Below are positions 34,088 through 47,399 of a DNA stretch of 64,000 nt, one piece after another; the first letter of the stretch is position 1; each line of letters starts with the position of its first letter. Location of the stretch: positions 62,001 to 126,000 of the forward strand of contig JAFKAC010000062.1 in assembly GCA_025766275.1 (NCBI GenBank), read 5' to 3'. Under the pieces are notes generated by a model. That model saw nothing but the letters and a program-made list of their open reading frames with translations, searched no databases and had not been told where the DNA came from. The translations under genes and the position numbers were made by a program. Origin of the DNA: Lactarius indigo (lineage: Eukaryota; Basidiomycota; Agaricomycetes; Russulales; Russulaceae).

Positions 34088-34506
34088 GGTGCCATTGTGA
34101 GCTACATGTAAATCCAGTATGCGGGAAGGTTTTGGAAGGCTGTTGAGGGTGAAAACCCTTCAAGAGTTAGTGAGGACGGCAGCGTCAACGTGAAAAGGTG
34201 TCACGCAAAAGGGAATCCCGGGATTATATAATCCCGAGACGTGCCAGTGCCCGGCTAACTCTGGTATCCTCTTGCCCGCCCCGGAGGACTAGCATACTGA
34301 CCTACTACTTCACCTCGTCTCTTGGACCGCGGCGCGTTCCTGCAGCCGACTCTGCTGCTTGCTCTGCTGCGTTGATAATTGGTCGATAACATACAAACGA
34401 GTAGCGACTCCGATTACTGTACTAACGACATTATAAATAGCGTACAAGTCCAAAGGCCACACATCCAAACCTATACTGTCGCATCGATCCTCCGTTCGCT
34501 CAATCC

Positions 34507-37500
34507 CTATACTCCACCGACGTCATACTCCGACAACAACTGCGCAACCTCCCGGTGTCGTTTTGCTAGTGCATCTTGAAATGGTGTACTGCCATACACA
34601 GACCGTATTTGTGTATTCACTCCTTGTTCGAGGAGCAGCCGTACAATCTCAAAATGACCTTCGACCGATGCGATGTGCAATGCGGTAGCATCATCCCGCT
34701 GCGTGGCATTTATATCAGCACCGTTGTCCAGCAACAACCGCACTATGTCGATGTGACCATTCAGTGCTGCCGCGTGTAACGGAGTCCAACCAGCGCTGTT
34801 TCGAGAGCCCACATCCGCCCCATATTTGATTAATGTCCTTGCAATTTCGAGTTTCCCATCCCTTGACGCTACAATCAACGGAGCCTCGAGTACATTGTTC
34901 CTTTCGTTGACATCTGCACCGCGATCGAGTAGCCTCTGGACCATACCAATGTGTCCGTTTTCTATAGCGCCATGCAACGAATTGTTCACTGGATCGTCAG
35001 ATGAATCATCGATGTACTGTTGTGCCTCCACATTCTTGGGAGTGCTGATTTGTGGCCCTGCTTCCGATGGGGTCGAGCTCTCCGTGTTCTGAGACAGTAG
35101 GTCTCCTGAACGCCTCGCTAGGAAGCTCGTAACGTCGTGTTTCCCGTTTTCATGCGCAACATCTATCGGTGTTTGTTCGCTGCTATTCCGCATGTTAATA
35201 TCCCCTCCGGAATCGAGAAGTAGCTCCAAGAGACTGAGATGTCCATTCCGTGCCGCTGAGTGTGATGGCGTCCAGTCCTCGCTGTCCTGTGAATTAACAT
35301 TTGAGCCGCACTTGATCAACAAGCGTGCAACTTCGAGTTGCCCATTTCCAGATGCCAGGTCCAATGGTGTCTTCTGGTCTTCATTCCGCACGTCGACTTC
35401 TGCACTGCGCTCGATCAACAACTCTGCAACTTTGAGGTGTCCATTATATGATGCGAGATGGAGCGGAGCCCAGAGATTACGTTTCTGGACATATACATGC
35501 GCCCCATGGTCAAGTAACAGCCGAACGATGTCCACATGGCCATCTCGTGATGCTAAATGCAGCGACGTCCAGCCCCCCTCGCCGGTTGAATTAACGTCGG
35601 CTTGATGGTCGATCAGTAAGCGTGATACTGCTATGTCTCCGCCCAGTGACGCCAGGATCAACGGGGTGTAGTGATTCCCAGTCCGGAGGTGGATGTCGGT
35701 CCCAAAGTCGAGTAAAAGCTGCACGATGTCGAGATGCCCACTTCGGGCGGCTGCGTGCAGAGGGGTCCACCCTCGGTTGTCGCGGCAGTAAATATCCGCT
35801 CCACGCTCGATTAGGCAGAGAACAACTTCATGCTTGCCGTTGCCCGATGCGACGCCCAAGGGAGTCTCCTCGGTTGCATTTCGCACGTTGACGTCCACGC
35901 CACGTTCAAGAAATATCTTCACGAGGTCGAGACTTCCGTACCATGATGCGCCGTGCAACGGAGTATAACCATCCTTATCTTTGGACATCGTATCCGCGCC
36001 TTGCTCGATTAAGAAGAGGGCGACTTTGACATTCCCGAAACGGGACGCCAGGTGTAATGGCGTTGCTTGGTCCAGATTCGTCTTTTCAAGTGCTGCACCA
36101 TGTCGGACTAGTAATTGGATAATATCGAGGTATCCTAGGACCGATGCCACGTGTAATGAAGTCCAAAGGGTTTCGTTCTGCGCATTTGGATCGGCTCCGT
36201 GATCAAGCAATTCTTGAACGATATCGAGGTGTCCACGCTGGCATGCCGCGTACAAAGGAGTCCGCCCGGAGATATTTGCGGACGCCACATCAGCCCCGTG
36301 CTTGAGCAGCAGCCGACAAACATCCAGTCGCCCAGTCCCCACCGCCAGATGCAACGGAGTGTCACGCTTGTCGCCTGTCTGGATGTTAACATCTGCTTGA
36401 TGTTCGAGTAACAATTCTATGACGACACGACGACCACCTATTACCGCTCTATGCAATGAACCCCGGCCCGCACCATCCAGGGCGTTTATATTCGCGCCGA
36501 GCTCGAGTAATCTCAGAGCAATCTCAATCTCTCCCTTGATCAACGCCGCATTCAACGGAGAACCGAAGGTCCCGCCCCTAGCGTTAACATCCATCGTATG
36601 CACAATGGTGAGGTGTTCCGTGAGGCTGTGGAAACCGCAAAGTGCTGCGTAGTATAATGGCTCGGCCTCTGGTTGCGTTGGGCGTACTGTCGCCATTGGT
36701 CCTTTCCAACGGCGGTCAACGTCATATATCCAGACCCATGTCGCAAAGTAGGGCTTGGTTGGGTCGAAGAGGCGTTCCATCAGATCCTCGATCCTCGAAG
36801 ATACGCCTTCGAATTTGCCATGGTCGACCCAGTACCGAGCCGCATAGATTGCGAATGGTCGTTTTTCTATTGCGCTTTTGTCGACTCGGTCACCAAGATT
36901 GAGCAGGACGCTGAGGCAGGTGCGGGCAAGGGTGGAGTTGGCGGAATGAGGAAGGATGTGATAAACGGAAAGATGCTCCGCCGCATTGGCAAGGCGAGAG
37001 GACATCAGGAACTCTTTCACCGAGAAGTGCGAAAATTGTACGACCGACGAACCATCGACGTTGATGATCGTGATCAAACTGGAACAAGCAGATAGCACAG
37101 CTTGGTGTGCATTTGCGGGGCGCCAGCCAGTGCGATATTGGGAATCCTTTCTGGCGTCAAGTCGAATGGCAAGAACATCGGCGAGCTCCTCAACACGAAG
37201 CGGACGAATGGAGACCGCAAGGCACTGTAAAAGGCGACAAGCATATTCCCGTTTCGCCTTCCCGATGCCTAGCAAGATGCGCTCGTATGTTGCATCCAAA
37301 GTGTCGGGCAATTCCTCGAGAGCGCCCCGAATGTCCGGGGGGAAACAGTCGCGCAGCCATACAATTTGGCAGGAGACCCATTTAAACCTGTAGTAAAATG
37401 AAAAGGCCATCCAGATGCAGTGATGATTACTTACATCCCGTCGGCCCTCTGCGAGAGCGTGTCAATGACCAAACTCCTGTCTTCCGCTTCCCACTGTTCC

Positions 37501-39418
37501 ATCTCTGTATCCGACCGGACAGTAGAACTAATGTAGTCGGTGATATCCTGCTTTTGTTCGGCTTCGTCGTGAAGAGAAACAGAATGGGATGCCAACGGCC
37601 CAAGAGCCACTTGGATATCGGCCTCGGGACGACTCGTGACACAAATGCGGAGACCAGGAAGATGTAACCCGACGAGGTCCCTTATAAGGTCAAGTACAAG
37701 TTTTCGCGGAGATGGCACCCCAGATGAGTTGGGGCACTCGTCAAGAGCATCGACGATAATATAGATTGGGGGCAGATCTGCATGTTTGAGCATGTCTTTT
37801 AGGCATTGCGTAAGCGCGTCATCATCGGGTAAGTGCAGTCCGGCATCGTGCTTGGAATATAACCCAGAAAGGATGTTATAGCAAAAATTCGACTTGGCGC
37901 AGAGCTGGACGACAAGGGAAGATAGCAAGCCACGGACGTCCTGCTTTGCTGTTTCTCCAAAGTCGAAGTAATAATAAGCCACCAATCCCAGTCCCTCGTC
38001 GCGTAGCGTAGCGACCGCTTCAATGATGCTGGAGCTGGTCGACGGGTGTCAAGGTGAATAAGACTAGACGAGGACCTGGATGTACTTGTGGCACGTACCA
38101 TAGGATGCTCTTCCCCGATCCAGCTACAGACGATCAGCCAGATAGAAAAAGTAGGGAGGGTTTATGAAACACACACGTTTACCATGTATCCAAAGAAGGC
38201 CGCCATGCAGGTTCCAGGATTCGAAGGTGGTGCCGCGGGTAAACCACACCGCAGATTCACCAGAGTGGATCTTGCGTGCGATGACGTGATTTTTGGACGG
38301 GTCCGGAGGCGAGATCCAGCTTCTGGCATCCTTTTGTAACTGGTTTCCTGAGGGGGCGGTTCACCCCACAGCTCGAAGAACGGGCGAGACGACGCACGCT
38401 TCATTTTGTTAATCTCACTCGCAACTTCCTGCATGGTGACTTGCATTCTCCATAAGACCAGAGAAAGCTGAGTCGCGGATAATGCAAAACGTACCAAGAG
38501 TCTGGCGGATTGCACTCGTTGATGCCTCGCCACCTATTTAGAGAACAGTCCGATCAGAGCGCTTTAAAGTCATTACACAGCTCGACGCACCGTCCATGAC
38601 CACCTTCATATTATTCAAAAGACCGTGAACCACAGCCAAGGTCTGCGCCACGGTCATGCGGACCTCGTCTTGGGTGAGTCTGTCCAATCTCTTCAGTATG
38701 CTCTCGATCTCACTATCCCCCATCAACTTCTTTGCGAATTGCTCTAAAACCAATTCAGAGACTGTTGCCGATAGTTATAGAAAGAATCGGTTTACTGAGT
38801 CGTCCTCGATGGATTTGTTTCTTCGCTAGGGCAAGTATCGAGATCAACTCGACCATTATCTTCGCTACTATGTCCGTCATCAAAGGGTCCAATGGGATCT
38901 CGCTGTAGACATGGAGACGCTTGAGGAAGTTTCCGATGGACTCGAAGAGTTCAAGGAGGGCGTCATAGCTCGCGCTGACTCCATCAGCTGCCTGAGGTTA
39001 TTCAGATATTGGGTTGACTTGGTTAATGAATAAGGAGCTTGAAGTCACGCACGGTGAAGAGGACATTGATACCGACGAAGATCAATTTTGTAGGTTGGAA
39101 TGGTACCTTGTACGGAAAGAGTAAAAAAACAAATAGACGGTGAAATGACGGTTCGCGGCTCACCAGACCCGCTGCTTCACTAAGAACTGCAGAGAAGGCA
39201 TGGACGAATTGTACTACCGGACTGAGGCTATCGATGAACTTCCGATTTTGGTCGCGATAGTCTGTGAACGCTTTGATGTCCTCTTGAAGTAGGCGGAGGA
39301 CTGCATCGGGAGAGTCACAACCATTGATCTTGTCGGCGATCGGATTGTCGTTTAGATTTATGCCGGTCTGCTCGGCGTATTTGTCTAGAGCATCGAGAAT
39401 GGATTGAAAGTTAGACAT
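34507..39418 (-). CDS. NLR-2: Goodbye-NACHT-ankyrin STAND receptor
   Basis: Second complete receptor. Exons on the minus strand: 39418-39164, 39106-39053, 38991-38796, 38743-38591, 38533-38495, 38439-38398, 38347-38177, 38123-38099, 38034-37435, 37387-34507. Total 4416 nt, 1471 aa. Exon lengths are identical to NLR-1 for all ten exons. Goodbye domain: KYAEQTGINLNDNPIADK. Walker A HGKPGSGKS is rebuilt across the intron at 38176-38124. Walker B is VDALDECP, then CVTSRPEAD. There are 21 ankyrin-type repeats, with a Ser-rich break after repeat 16 (SSTPSEAG, DDSSDDP). The frame is open upstream of the start, but MSNFQSIL at 39418 aligns with the starts of NLR-1 and NLR-3. It is closer to NLR-3 than to NLR-1. 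A role in non-self recognition is inferred from the family. Confidence 0.9.
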
Positions 39419-40709
39419 TTGAGAGGGTTGGCGTATTCGAGTTCGGATGGAAGTTGAAGTGGATACAGTGTATGGGACGGTCTGGCAGTGCAGTACTTTA
39501 GCTGGGTGCCAGTGGCAGTACAGCGCTGATGCAGTGCAGCGCAGTCGGCGGCGCCCGGGCCGTTGCAGTCTCACACCTGTAGAGCCCTTGCGGCGGTGGA
39601 CTACCAGTGAGTCACCAACGACGGGTTCGCGGGGAGATTTTCCACAGCGCGAGACGTACTGGAACATTTAGTAGGATAGTAACCACCTTTACTGGCTATC
39701 ACATATACTACATGTTGCGCTACGTTTCATCACCCTCCTAGCCGTGCCTCATTGTTATCTGGCCCAAGGTATGTCACGGTCCCAAAATCGTCCTCATCCA
39801 AACGGGAGCTAATGACATCTGACATAACTGCTGTCGTGCTGTGGTGTTTCTTCCACCTATCGGCGTCCCCAGATGGCTCGGACCCCGAAAGAACACGGTG
39901 CGCACCATACGCTGTTTGGCGAGCGACCTTGTATCTGATTGCTGGGACGCGGCATCGCTCGTCAGTATCTTTGTCCTTACATTTATCGCATTCAGGCGGC
40001 ACGACCTTTGCAATGACTCTCGACGTGAGGTTGGCTCACTGTACTGTTCATCCCGTCTCTTCCTACCTGAGGTCAAGCAGAGGATGGCGTCTCCACCGTC
40101 CCAGCTGGGTACGTGGGTGTACCTAGGTCTCAGAGGTTAGTCGGACTCTTATCTAGTCTCATATTCTCACAGTTCAGAGAGACGGGACGATTCACCTGTG
40201 TGCGGCAGCGGGATGACCAACGTCTTGCTGATACATGAGCGCGATTGGCTTCGCCTACGAGTCGATGAGCTGCCTATTAAACCGCCGTCGCCTGATTGAG
40301 ATCGTTACATCCAGACATCGGCTTCCCGCCTTCTCGTGCGTGGTATTTCTTGGCGGTGTTTGAGCACCGATGCAGCCGTGTGGTGTGGGCCACACAGCCG
40401 CACCTGTTTCGACTAGAGGGTTGGGGGAACATGGGAATGATGAAATCGAATGTAATTATATGCGTGTTGTAAATACCGTCCTCGATGCTTTTTTGGTAAA
40501 TCCTTCAATGGGAACGAGACAGAGCAAGGCAAATGAAAATAGACGAGGTCAATTGGTCTACATCGGCGTAGATAAGAGCTCCTTCAGGATGACGATACGA
40601 GCGCTGATGGTATAGGCGTTCCCTATAGACTTAGGTGAGACCTCTCATCTCGTTACGCTCGACGTCGTTGACATCGGAAAGGAGTGAAGATGGGCACAGA
40701 CCTAACCAG
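39419..40709. other. Duplicated spacer upstream of NLR-2
   Basis: About 1.3 kb, similar to 47400-48688. It should contain the NLR-2 promoter and the 3' flank of uL30m copy B. Short open frames are not conserved between the two copies in coding fashion. No gene is supported. Confidence 0.5.
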
Positions 40710-41062
40710 TCATCGTGACCCAACCTTCGACCCAACCACGACAAACCCGCGCGGGGCTTTACGTTCCACTCTCTGCTGTCCCTCCGTCCGTACTGCACTT
40801 CCGGGCACGTTTTCCACCTGGGTGAGTAACATGAGTTCCTTCACGGTGAGTATCATGCCAGCGGCCCCGGGCGTGTGCAAGTGGTACACAGTCTGCATGT
40901 GCTACCTTAAGCCGAGAGCGGCGAGAGTGCCTTGAATGCGCTTTCCGAGGGAGATGCTAGAACGTTGAAGGGTGACGCAGAAGTGTGTGCTTGGCTCTGG
41001 GTATGTGAGGGGAGTTGGGGGTGGTGGTGATGACGCTCTGGTGGCGACGGTGCGGGACGCTC
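40710..41062 (-). pseudogene. uL30m copy B, start codon lost and internal stop
   Basis: Same family as the remnant at 33745-34087. The base change at the start (the copy A ATGGCTTCC corresponds here to GAGCGTCCC) removes the initiator. An in-frame TAG at 40902-40904 lies between GTLAALGLR and MQTVYHLHTP. A 9-nt insertion follows ILTVKEL. The C-terminal part is in the original frame (VENVPGSAVRTEGQQ, ERKAPRGFVVVGS), which identifies the deletion in copy A. Non-functional. Confidence 0.78.
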
Positions 41063-41241
41063 TGGTGTCATTGCGAGCTGCGCGTAAATGCAGTATGCAG
41101 GGAGGTTTGGAAGGCCGTTGAGGGTGAAAACCCTGTAAGAGGTGGTGAGGACGGCAAACATCGTTGACGTGAAAAGGCGTCACGCAAAAGGGAATCCCTG
41201 GATTATGTAATCCCGAGACATGCTCAAATAACTTCGGTACT

Positions 41242-42244
41242 ACTATGCCTGATCACTCATTCGGACGGGACCACTGAGTCAGACACTTCGATTTCCTCAC
41301 TCATCTCTGGCTCAATTGCTACCAAATTAAATACACGATCCCTAGTACTACTCCTTAGTGTACTCGAACCGTTTTTTTGTTAAAATCTTGTTGTGTTACG
41401 AAGTTAGCAAAAAGGCTGTCTGTCACGCTCGCCGACCAATGCCGTTTCGGGGTTTGATTCAGTGGCTGACTACATTCCAAAATTGGAAGGACGTGCAAGT
41501 GGTCTCCATCTCGACTCTTCGCTCATACCTGTGGATCGTTGGAAGGTCACGCACAATGAGAAAATGAGCAAAATCACCAGTATTTTTTTTGAGAAACCAT
41601 AGGGAATGTCAATTTAGGAGAAATCAAGTCATATTGTGTTGCCAATAGATCGGCTGGGGTGCATACTGAAGGGATGCACATCGGTCAACTCAAGGGTCAA
41701 CTTACAACAACAGACCCAGCTCTTGTCTCACATACGAAGCTGCTTTGAACAAACCCATTCGTGAAAGAAAAACCCTACATATAACAAAGAGGTCTGAGAA
41801 CAAGACAGCCGAATTATAGGTGGCCCACCACTGGCAGGTGATGACCGCACTGGAGCTGGAGGAAACAACGAAATTGCATGCTTGACCCTACCTCACCGGC
41901 CTCACCCCCTTCTAGTACTTACATGACCCCAACTAATCACTATATTCACCAATGCCCGATGCCTTCTCTTGAGGTGCCAGTCCTTCAAGTTCAACCTCCA
42001 CCTGCTTATTATGTAGTATCTCAGGCTTATAATTCTAATACACAGACTCAACCTTATAGCTAGATTTATAGTACCTTCACATAACGAGAATAGCTACATC
42101 TTGCCTAACATTCGCCGACACTGCGCAATCCGAGTTTCAGCAGCTGCACGGTCAAGCGGGGTTCCAAACTTTCCAAAATAGGGCCGTGACCAAGCGTGAC
42201 TGTCTGACTCAGTGGTCCCGTCCGAATCAGTGATCAGGCATAGT
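41242..42244. mobile_element. MITE-like DNA element with 43-bp inverted repeats
   Basis: About 1003 bp bounded by near-perfect terminal inverted repeats. The left end starts ACTATGCCTGATCACTC. The right end is its reverse complement, with one mismatch over about 43 bp. ACT flanks both ends (41239-41241, 42245-42247) as a 3-bp target-site duplication. A TA duplication with the repeat starting one base later is also possible. It is absent from the matching place in unit 1 (between 34087 and 34507), which acts as an empty site. It has no transposase-sized frame, so it is non-autonomous. The superfamily is uncertain. Confidence 0.75.
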
Positions 42245-42480
42245 ACTGTATCGCCCGGGGGACTAACATACTCACGAACATACTGACCTACTACTGTACC
42301 TCGTCTCTCGGATCGCGGCGCGGTCCTGCAGCCGACTCTGCTGTGTAAGTAATTTGTTGGCAACATGCAAACGAGTAACGATTCCGATTACCGTACTGAC
42401 GACATTATAAATAGCATACAAATCCAAAGGCCTTATATCCAAACCTATACTGTCGCATTGATACCTCGTTCGCTCAGTCC

Positions 42481-45400
42481 CTATACCCCACCGGCATCAT
42501 ACTCTGACAACAACTGCGCAATGTTTCGGTATCCAAATGCTAGTGCGTCTTGATAAGGAGTCCTGCCATACACAGACCGTATTTGTGTATTCGCTCCTTG
42601 TTCGAGAAGCAGCCGTACAACCTCAAAACGACCTTGGTCTAATGCGATGTGCAATGCGGTAGCATCCTCCCGCTGCGTGGCGTTTATATGAGCACCATTG
42701 TCAAGCAACAACCGCACAATGTCGATGTGCCCAGTCAGTGCTGCCGCGTGTAACGGAGTCCAACCAGAGCTGTCCCGAGGATCCACATCCGCCCCATATT
42801 TGATTAATATCCTCGCAATTTCCAGTTTCCCTTCACTCGACGCTACATGTAACGGAGTTCGCACTCCATCGTCCCTTTCGTTGACATCTGCACCGCGATC
42901 GAGTAGTCTCTGGACCATGCCAACGTGTCCGTTTGCTATAGGGCCATGCAACGAATTGTTCACTGAATCGTCAGATGAATCACCGATGTACGCTTGTGGC
43001 TCCACATTCTCGGGAGTGCAGATTTGTGGCCCTGCTTCCAATGGGGTCGAGCTCTCCATGTTCAGGAATCGTAAATCACCTAAACGCCTCGCTAGGAAGC
43101 TCGTAACGTCGCGTTTCCGGTTTTCGTGCGCAATATCGATTGGTGTTTGTTCGCTACTATTCCGCATGCTAATATCCGCTCCGGAATCAAGGAGTAGCTC
43201 CACGAGACTGAGATGTCCATTCCGTGCCGCTGAGTGTGATGGCGTCCAGCCCTCCCTATCCTGTGAATTAACATTTGAGCCGCACTTGACTAACAGGCGC
43301 GCAACTTCGAGTTCCCCGTTTGCAGACGCTAGGTCCAATGGTGTCTTCTGGTCCTCATTCCGCACGTCGACCTCTGCGCCGTGCTCGATTAGCAACTCTG
43401 CAACTTTGAGGTGTCCATTATATGATGCGAGATGGAGCGGAGCCCAGAGATCGAGTTTCTGGACATATGCATGTGCCCCATGGTCAAGTAACAGTTGCAC
43501 GACATCCATATGGCCCTCTCGTGATGCTGAATGCAGCGACGTCCAGCCCCCCTCGCCGATTGAATTAACGTCGGCTTGATGCCCGATCAGAAAGCGTGAT
43601 ACTGCTATGTGTCCGCCCAGTGACGCCAGGATTAACGGAGTCTCGTGATTCGCAGTCCTGACGTGGATGTCGGTCCCAAAGTCGAGTAAAAGCTGCACGA
43701 TTTCGAGATGTCCACTTCGTGCGGCTGCATGCAAAGGGGTCCACCCTTGCTTGTCGCGGCAGTCAATATCCGCTCCACGCTCGATTAGCCAGCGAACAAC
43801 TTCATGCTTGCCGTTGCCCGATGCAACTTTCAAGGGAGTCTCCTCGGCTGCGCTTTGCACGTTGACGTCCACGCCGCCTTTAAGAAATATCTCCACGAGG
43901 TCGAGACTTCCGTACCATGCAGCATTGTGCAATGGATTGTAACCGCACTCATCTTTGGACATCATATCTGCGCCTTGCTCGATTAAGCAGAGGGCGACTT
44001 CGACATTCCCGTTGTGGGACGCCATGTGTAATGGCGTTTCTTGGTACAGACTCGTCTTTTCGAGTGCTGCGTCGTGTCTGACTAGCAATTGGACGATCTC
44101 GAGGTATCCTTCGAGCGATGCCACGTGTAATGAAGTCCAAAGGGCTTCGTTCTGCGCATTTGGATCGGCTCCGTGGTCAAGCAATTCTTGAACGATATCG
44201 AGGTGTCCACGCTGGCATGCCGCGTGCAAAGGAGTCCACCCTTCAGTATTTACGGACGCTACATCAGCCCCGTGCTTGAGCAGCAGCCGACAAATATCCA
44301 GTCGCCCATTCACCGCCGCCACATGCAACGGGGTGTTACGCTTGTCGCTTGTCTGGATGTTAACATCTGCTTGATGTTCGAGTAACAATTCTGTGACGAC
44401 ACGATGACCGCTTGCTGCCGCTCTATGCAATGAACCCCGGCCCGTACCATCCAGGGCGTTTATATCCGCGCCGAGCAGAAGTAATCTCAGAGCAATCTCA
44501 ATCTCTCCCTTGATCAACGCCGCATTCAACGGAGAGCCGAAGCTCCCACCCCTGGCGTTAACATCCATCGTATGCACAATGGTGAGGTGTTCCGTGAGGC
44601 TGCGAATGCCGCATAGTGCCGCATAGTATAATAGCTCGGCCTCTGGTTGCGTTGGGCGTACTGTCGCCATTGGTCCTTTCCAAGGGCGGTCAACATCATA
44701 TATCCAAACCCATGTCGCGAAGTGGGGTCTGGTTGGGTCGAAGAGACATTCCATGAGATCCTGGATACTTGACGACACACCTTCGAATTTGCCATGGTCG
44801 ACCCAGTACCGAGCCGCATAAATTGCAAACGGACGTTTTTCTATCGCGCTTTTGTCAACTTGACTCGGTTCACCAAGATTGAGCAGGACGCTGAGGCAGG
44901 TGCGGGCGAGAATAGAGTGGGCGGAATGAGGAATGATGTGATAAACGGAAAGATGCTCCGCCGCGTTTGCAAGGCGGGAGGACATCAGGAACTCTTTCAC
45001 CGAGAAGTGTGAAAACTGTACAATCGACGAGCCATCGATATTGGCGATCATGATCAAACTGGAACACGCAGACAAAACTGCTTGATGTGCATCCTCGGGG
45101 CGCCAGTTGGAATGATACTCTGAGTCCTCTCCGGCATCAGGTTGAACCGCAAGTACTTCCGCGAGCTCCTCGACGCGAAGCGGGCGAATAGAGACCGCGA
45201 TGCACTGCAGAAGGCGATAGGCATATTTCTGTTTCGCCTTCTCGATGCCTAGCAAGATCCGCTCGTATGTTGAGTCCAGTGTTTCAGGCAACTCCTCGAG
45301 AGCCCGCCGTAATGCTGGAGGGAAACACCGTCGCAGCGCCTCTATTTGGCAATAAACCCATCTAAACCTGTAACCGAATGAAAACATAGTTACGATACAG

Positions 45401-47399
45401 TAATACTGATTGCTTACATTCCGCCGGCCCTCTGAGTGAGCGTATCGATAACCATTTGCCTATCTTCCGCTCTCCACTTTCGCATCTTTTTATCTGACTC
45501 GACAGAAGAACTGATGTAGTCCATGATATCCTGCTTCTGGCCAGCTTCGTCGTGAAGAGAAACAGGATGAGATACCAACGGCCCAAGCGCATCTTGGATA
45601 TCTGCCTCGGGACGACTCGTGACGCAGATCCGAAGATTCGAAAGTTGTAAGTCGACAAGGTCCCCTAAAAGGTCGAGCACGAGTTCGCGTGGAGATGGCG
45701 CCCCAGACGTGTCGGGGCACTCGTCGAGAGCATCGATGATGATATAGACCGGAGGCAGTCCTGGCAGTTCGAGCATGTCCTTCAGGCATTGCGTGAGTGC
45801 GTCATCATCGGGCAAGTGTAATCCGGCGTCGTGATCGGAATATAGGTGAGAAAGGACATCGTAGCAAAGGTCTGACTTGGCGCAGAGTTGTACGATGAGG
45901 GAGGACAGCAAGCCACGGACGTCTTGCTTTGCGGTATCTCTAAAGTCGAAGTAATAATAAGCCACCAAGCCTAGTCCCTGATCGCGTAGCGTAGCGGCTT
46001 GTTCAATGATACTGGAACTGGTCGACAGGCGTCGATGTGAATATACTTAGACGAGGATATGCGTGGTGGGGCACCTACCATAGGACGCTCTTCCCCGATC
46101 CCGCTACCATCACGAATTTCCATCAGCGGTTAAGTATGAGATCACGGGAGGTATGAAAGTGACGTACGTTTACCATGTATCCACAAAAGGCCACCCATCA
46201 GGTTCCATTTCTCGAAGGTGGGGCCGCAGGTAAACCATACTGCAGATTCACCAGAGTGGATCCTGCGTGCGATGACGTGATTTTTGGACGGGTCCGGAGG
46301 CGAGATCCAGCTTCTGGCATCCTTTTGTAACTGGTTTCCTGAGGGGGCGGTTCACCCCACAGCTCGAAGAACGGGCGAGACGACGCACGCTTCATTTTGT
46401 TAATCTCATTCGCAACCTCCTGCATGGTGACTAGCATCCCCCATAAGACCAGAGAAAGCCGACTCGCGTGTGATCACAAAACATACCAAGAGTCTGGCGG
46501 ATTGCCCTCGTTGACGCCTCGCCACCTATTTAGAGAACAGTCCGATCAGAGCGCTTTGAAGTCATTACACAACTCGACGCACCGTCCATGACCACCTTCA
46601 TGTTATTCAAAAGACCATGAACGACGGCCAAGGTCTGCGCCACGGTCATGCGGGCCTCGTCTTGGGTGAGTCTGTCCAATCTCTTCAGTATGCTCTCGAT
46701 CTCGCTATCCCCCATCAACTTCTTTGCGAATTTCTCTAAAACCAATTCAGAGACTGATGCCGATAGTTATAGAAAGAATCGGCTTACTGAGTCGTCCTCG
46801 ATGGATGTGTTTCTTCGCCAGGGCAAGTATCGAGATCAACTCGACCATTATCTCCGCGACTATATCGGTCATCAAAGGGTCCAAAGGGATCTCGGTATAG
46901 ATATGGAGACGTTTGAGGAAGTTTCCGATGGACTCGAAGAGTTCAAGGAGGGCATCATAGCTCGCGCTTACTCCATCAGCCGCCTGAGATCACTCGGATG
47001 TCAAATCAATGAATAAGGAACTGAAGTCACGCACGGTGAAGAGGACATCGATGCCGACGAAGATCAGTTTCGCAGGTTGGAGCGGTACCTTATTGAGGGT
47101 GTGTAAAAAAGAAATAGATAGAAAAGTAGGTTTTCGCAGCTCACCAGACCCGCTGCCTCACCAAGAACGGCAGAGAAGGCATGAACGAATTGTACTACCG
47201 GGCTGAGGCAATCGATGAACTTCCGATTTTGGTCGCGATAGTCTTTGAACGCTTTCAAATTATCTTGAAGTAGGAGGAGTACTGCATCGGGAGAGTCACA
47301 GCCGTTGATCTTGTCGGCGATCGGATTGTCCTTCAGATTTATGCCGGTCTGCTCGGCGTATTTGTCGACAGCATCGAGAATGGATTGAAAGTTAGACAT
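42481..47399 (-). CDS. NLR-3: Goodbye-NACHT-ankyrin STAND receptor
   Basis: Third complete receptor. Exons on the minus strand: 47399-47145, 47088-47035, 46983-46788, 46735-46583, 46525-46487, 46430-46389, 46338-46168, 46103-46079, 46017-45418, 45367-42481. Total 4422 nt, 1473 aa. Only the last exon differs in length (+6 nt, from a GEPSQ insertion after VLLNL). Goodbye domain: KYAEQTGINLKDNPIADK. Walker A is HGKPGSGKS, with the loop Pro from CCG. Walker B is IDALDECP. There are 21 ankyrin-type repeats ending SEYDAGGV. Differences from NLR-2 are scattered and many change ankyrin surface residues, so the two may recognise different partners. That is inference. Confidence 0.9.

Larger units (their letters stand above)
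33230..40140. repeat. Segmental duplication, unit 1
   Basis: First of two complete tandem units, each holding a uL30m remnant and then an NLR gene, both on the minus strand. The distance between uL30m stop positions in units 1 and 2 is 6965 bp. Edges are approximate because flanking similarity fades gradually. Confidence 0.8.

Noticed and set aside
39419..39667. In-frame N-terminal extension of NLR-2
   Set aside because: The extension is open only in this copy. NLR-1 and NLR-3 both start at the conserved MSNFQ, so the start at 39418 is used.
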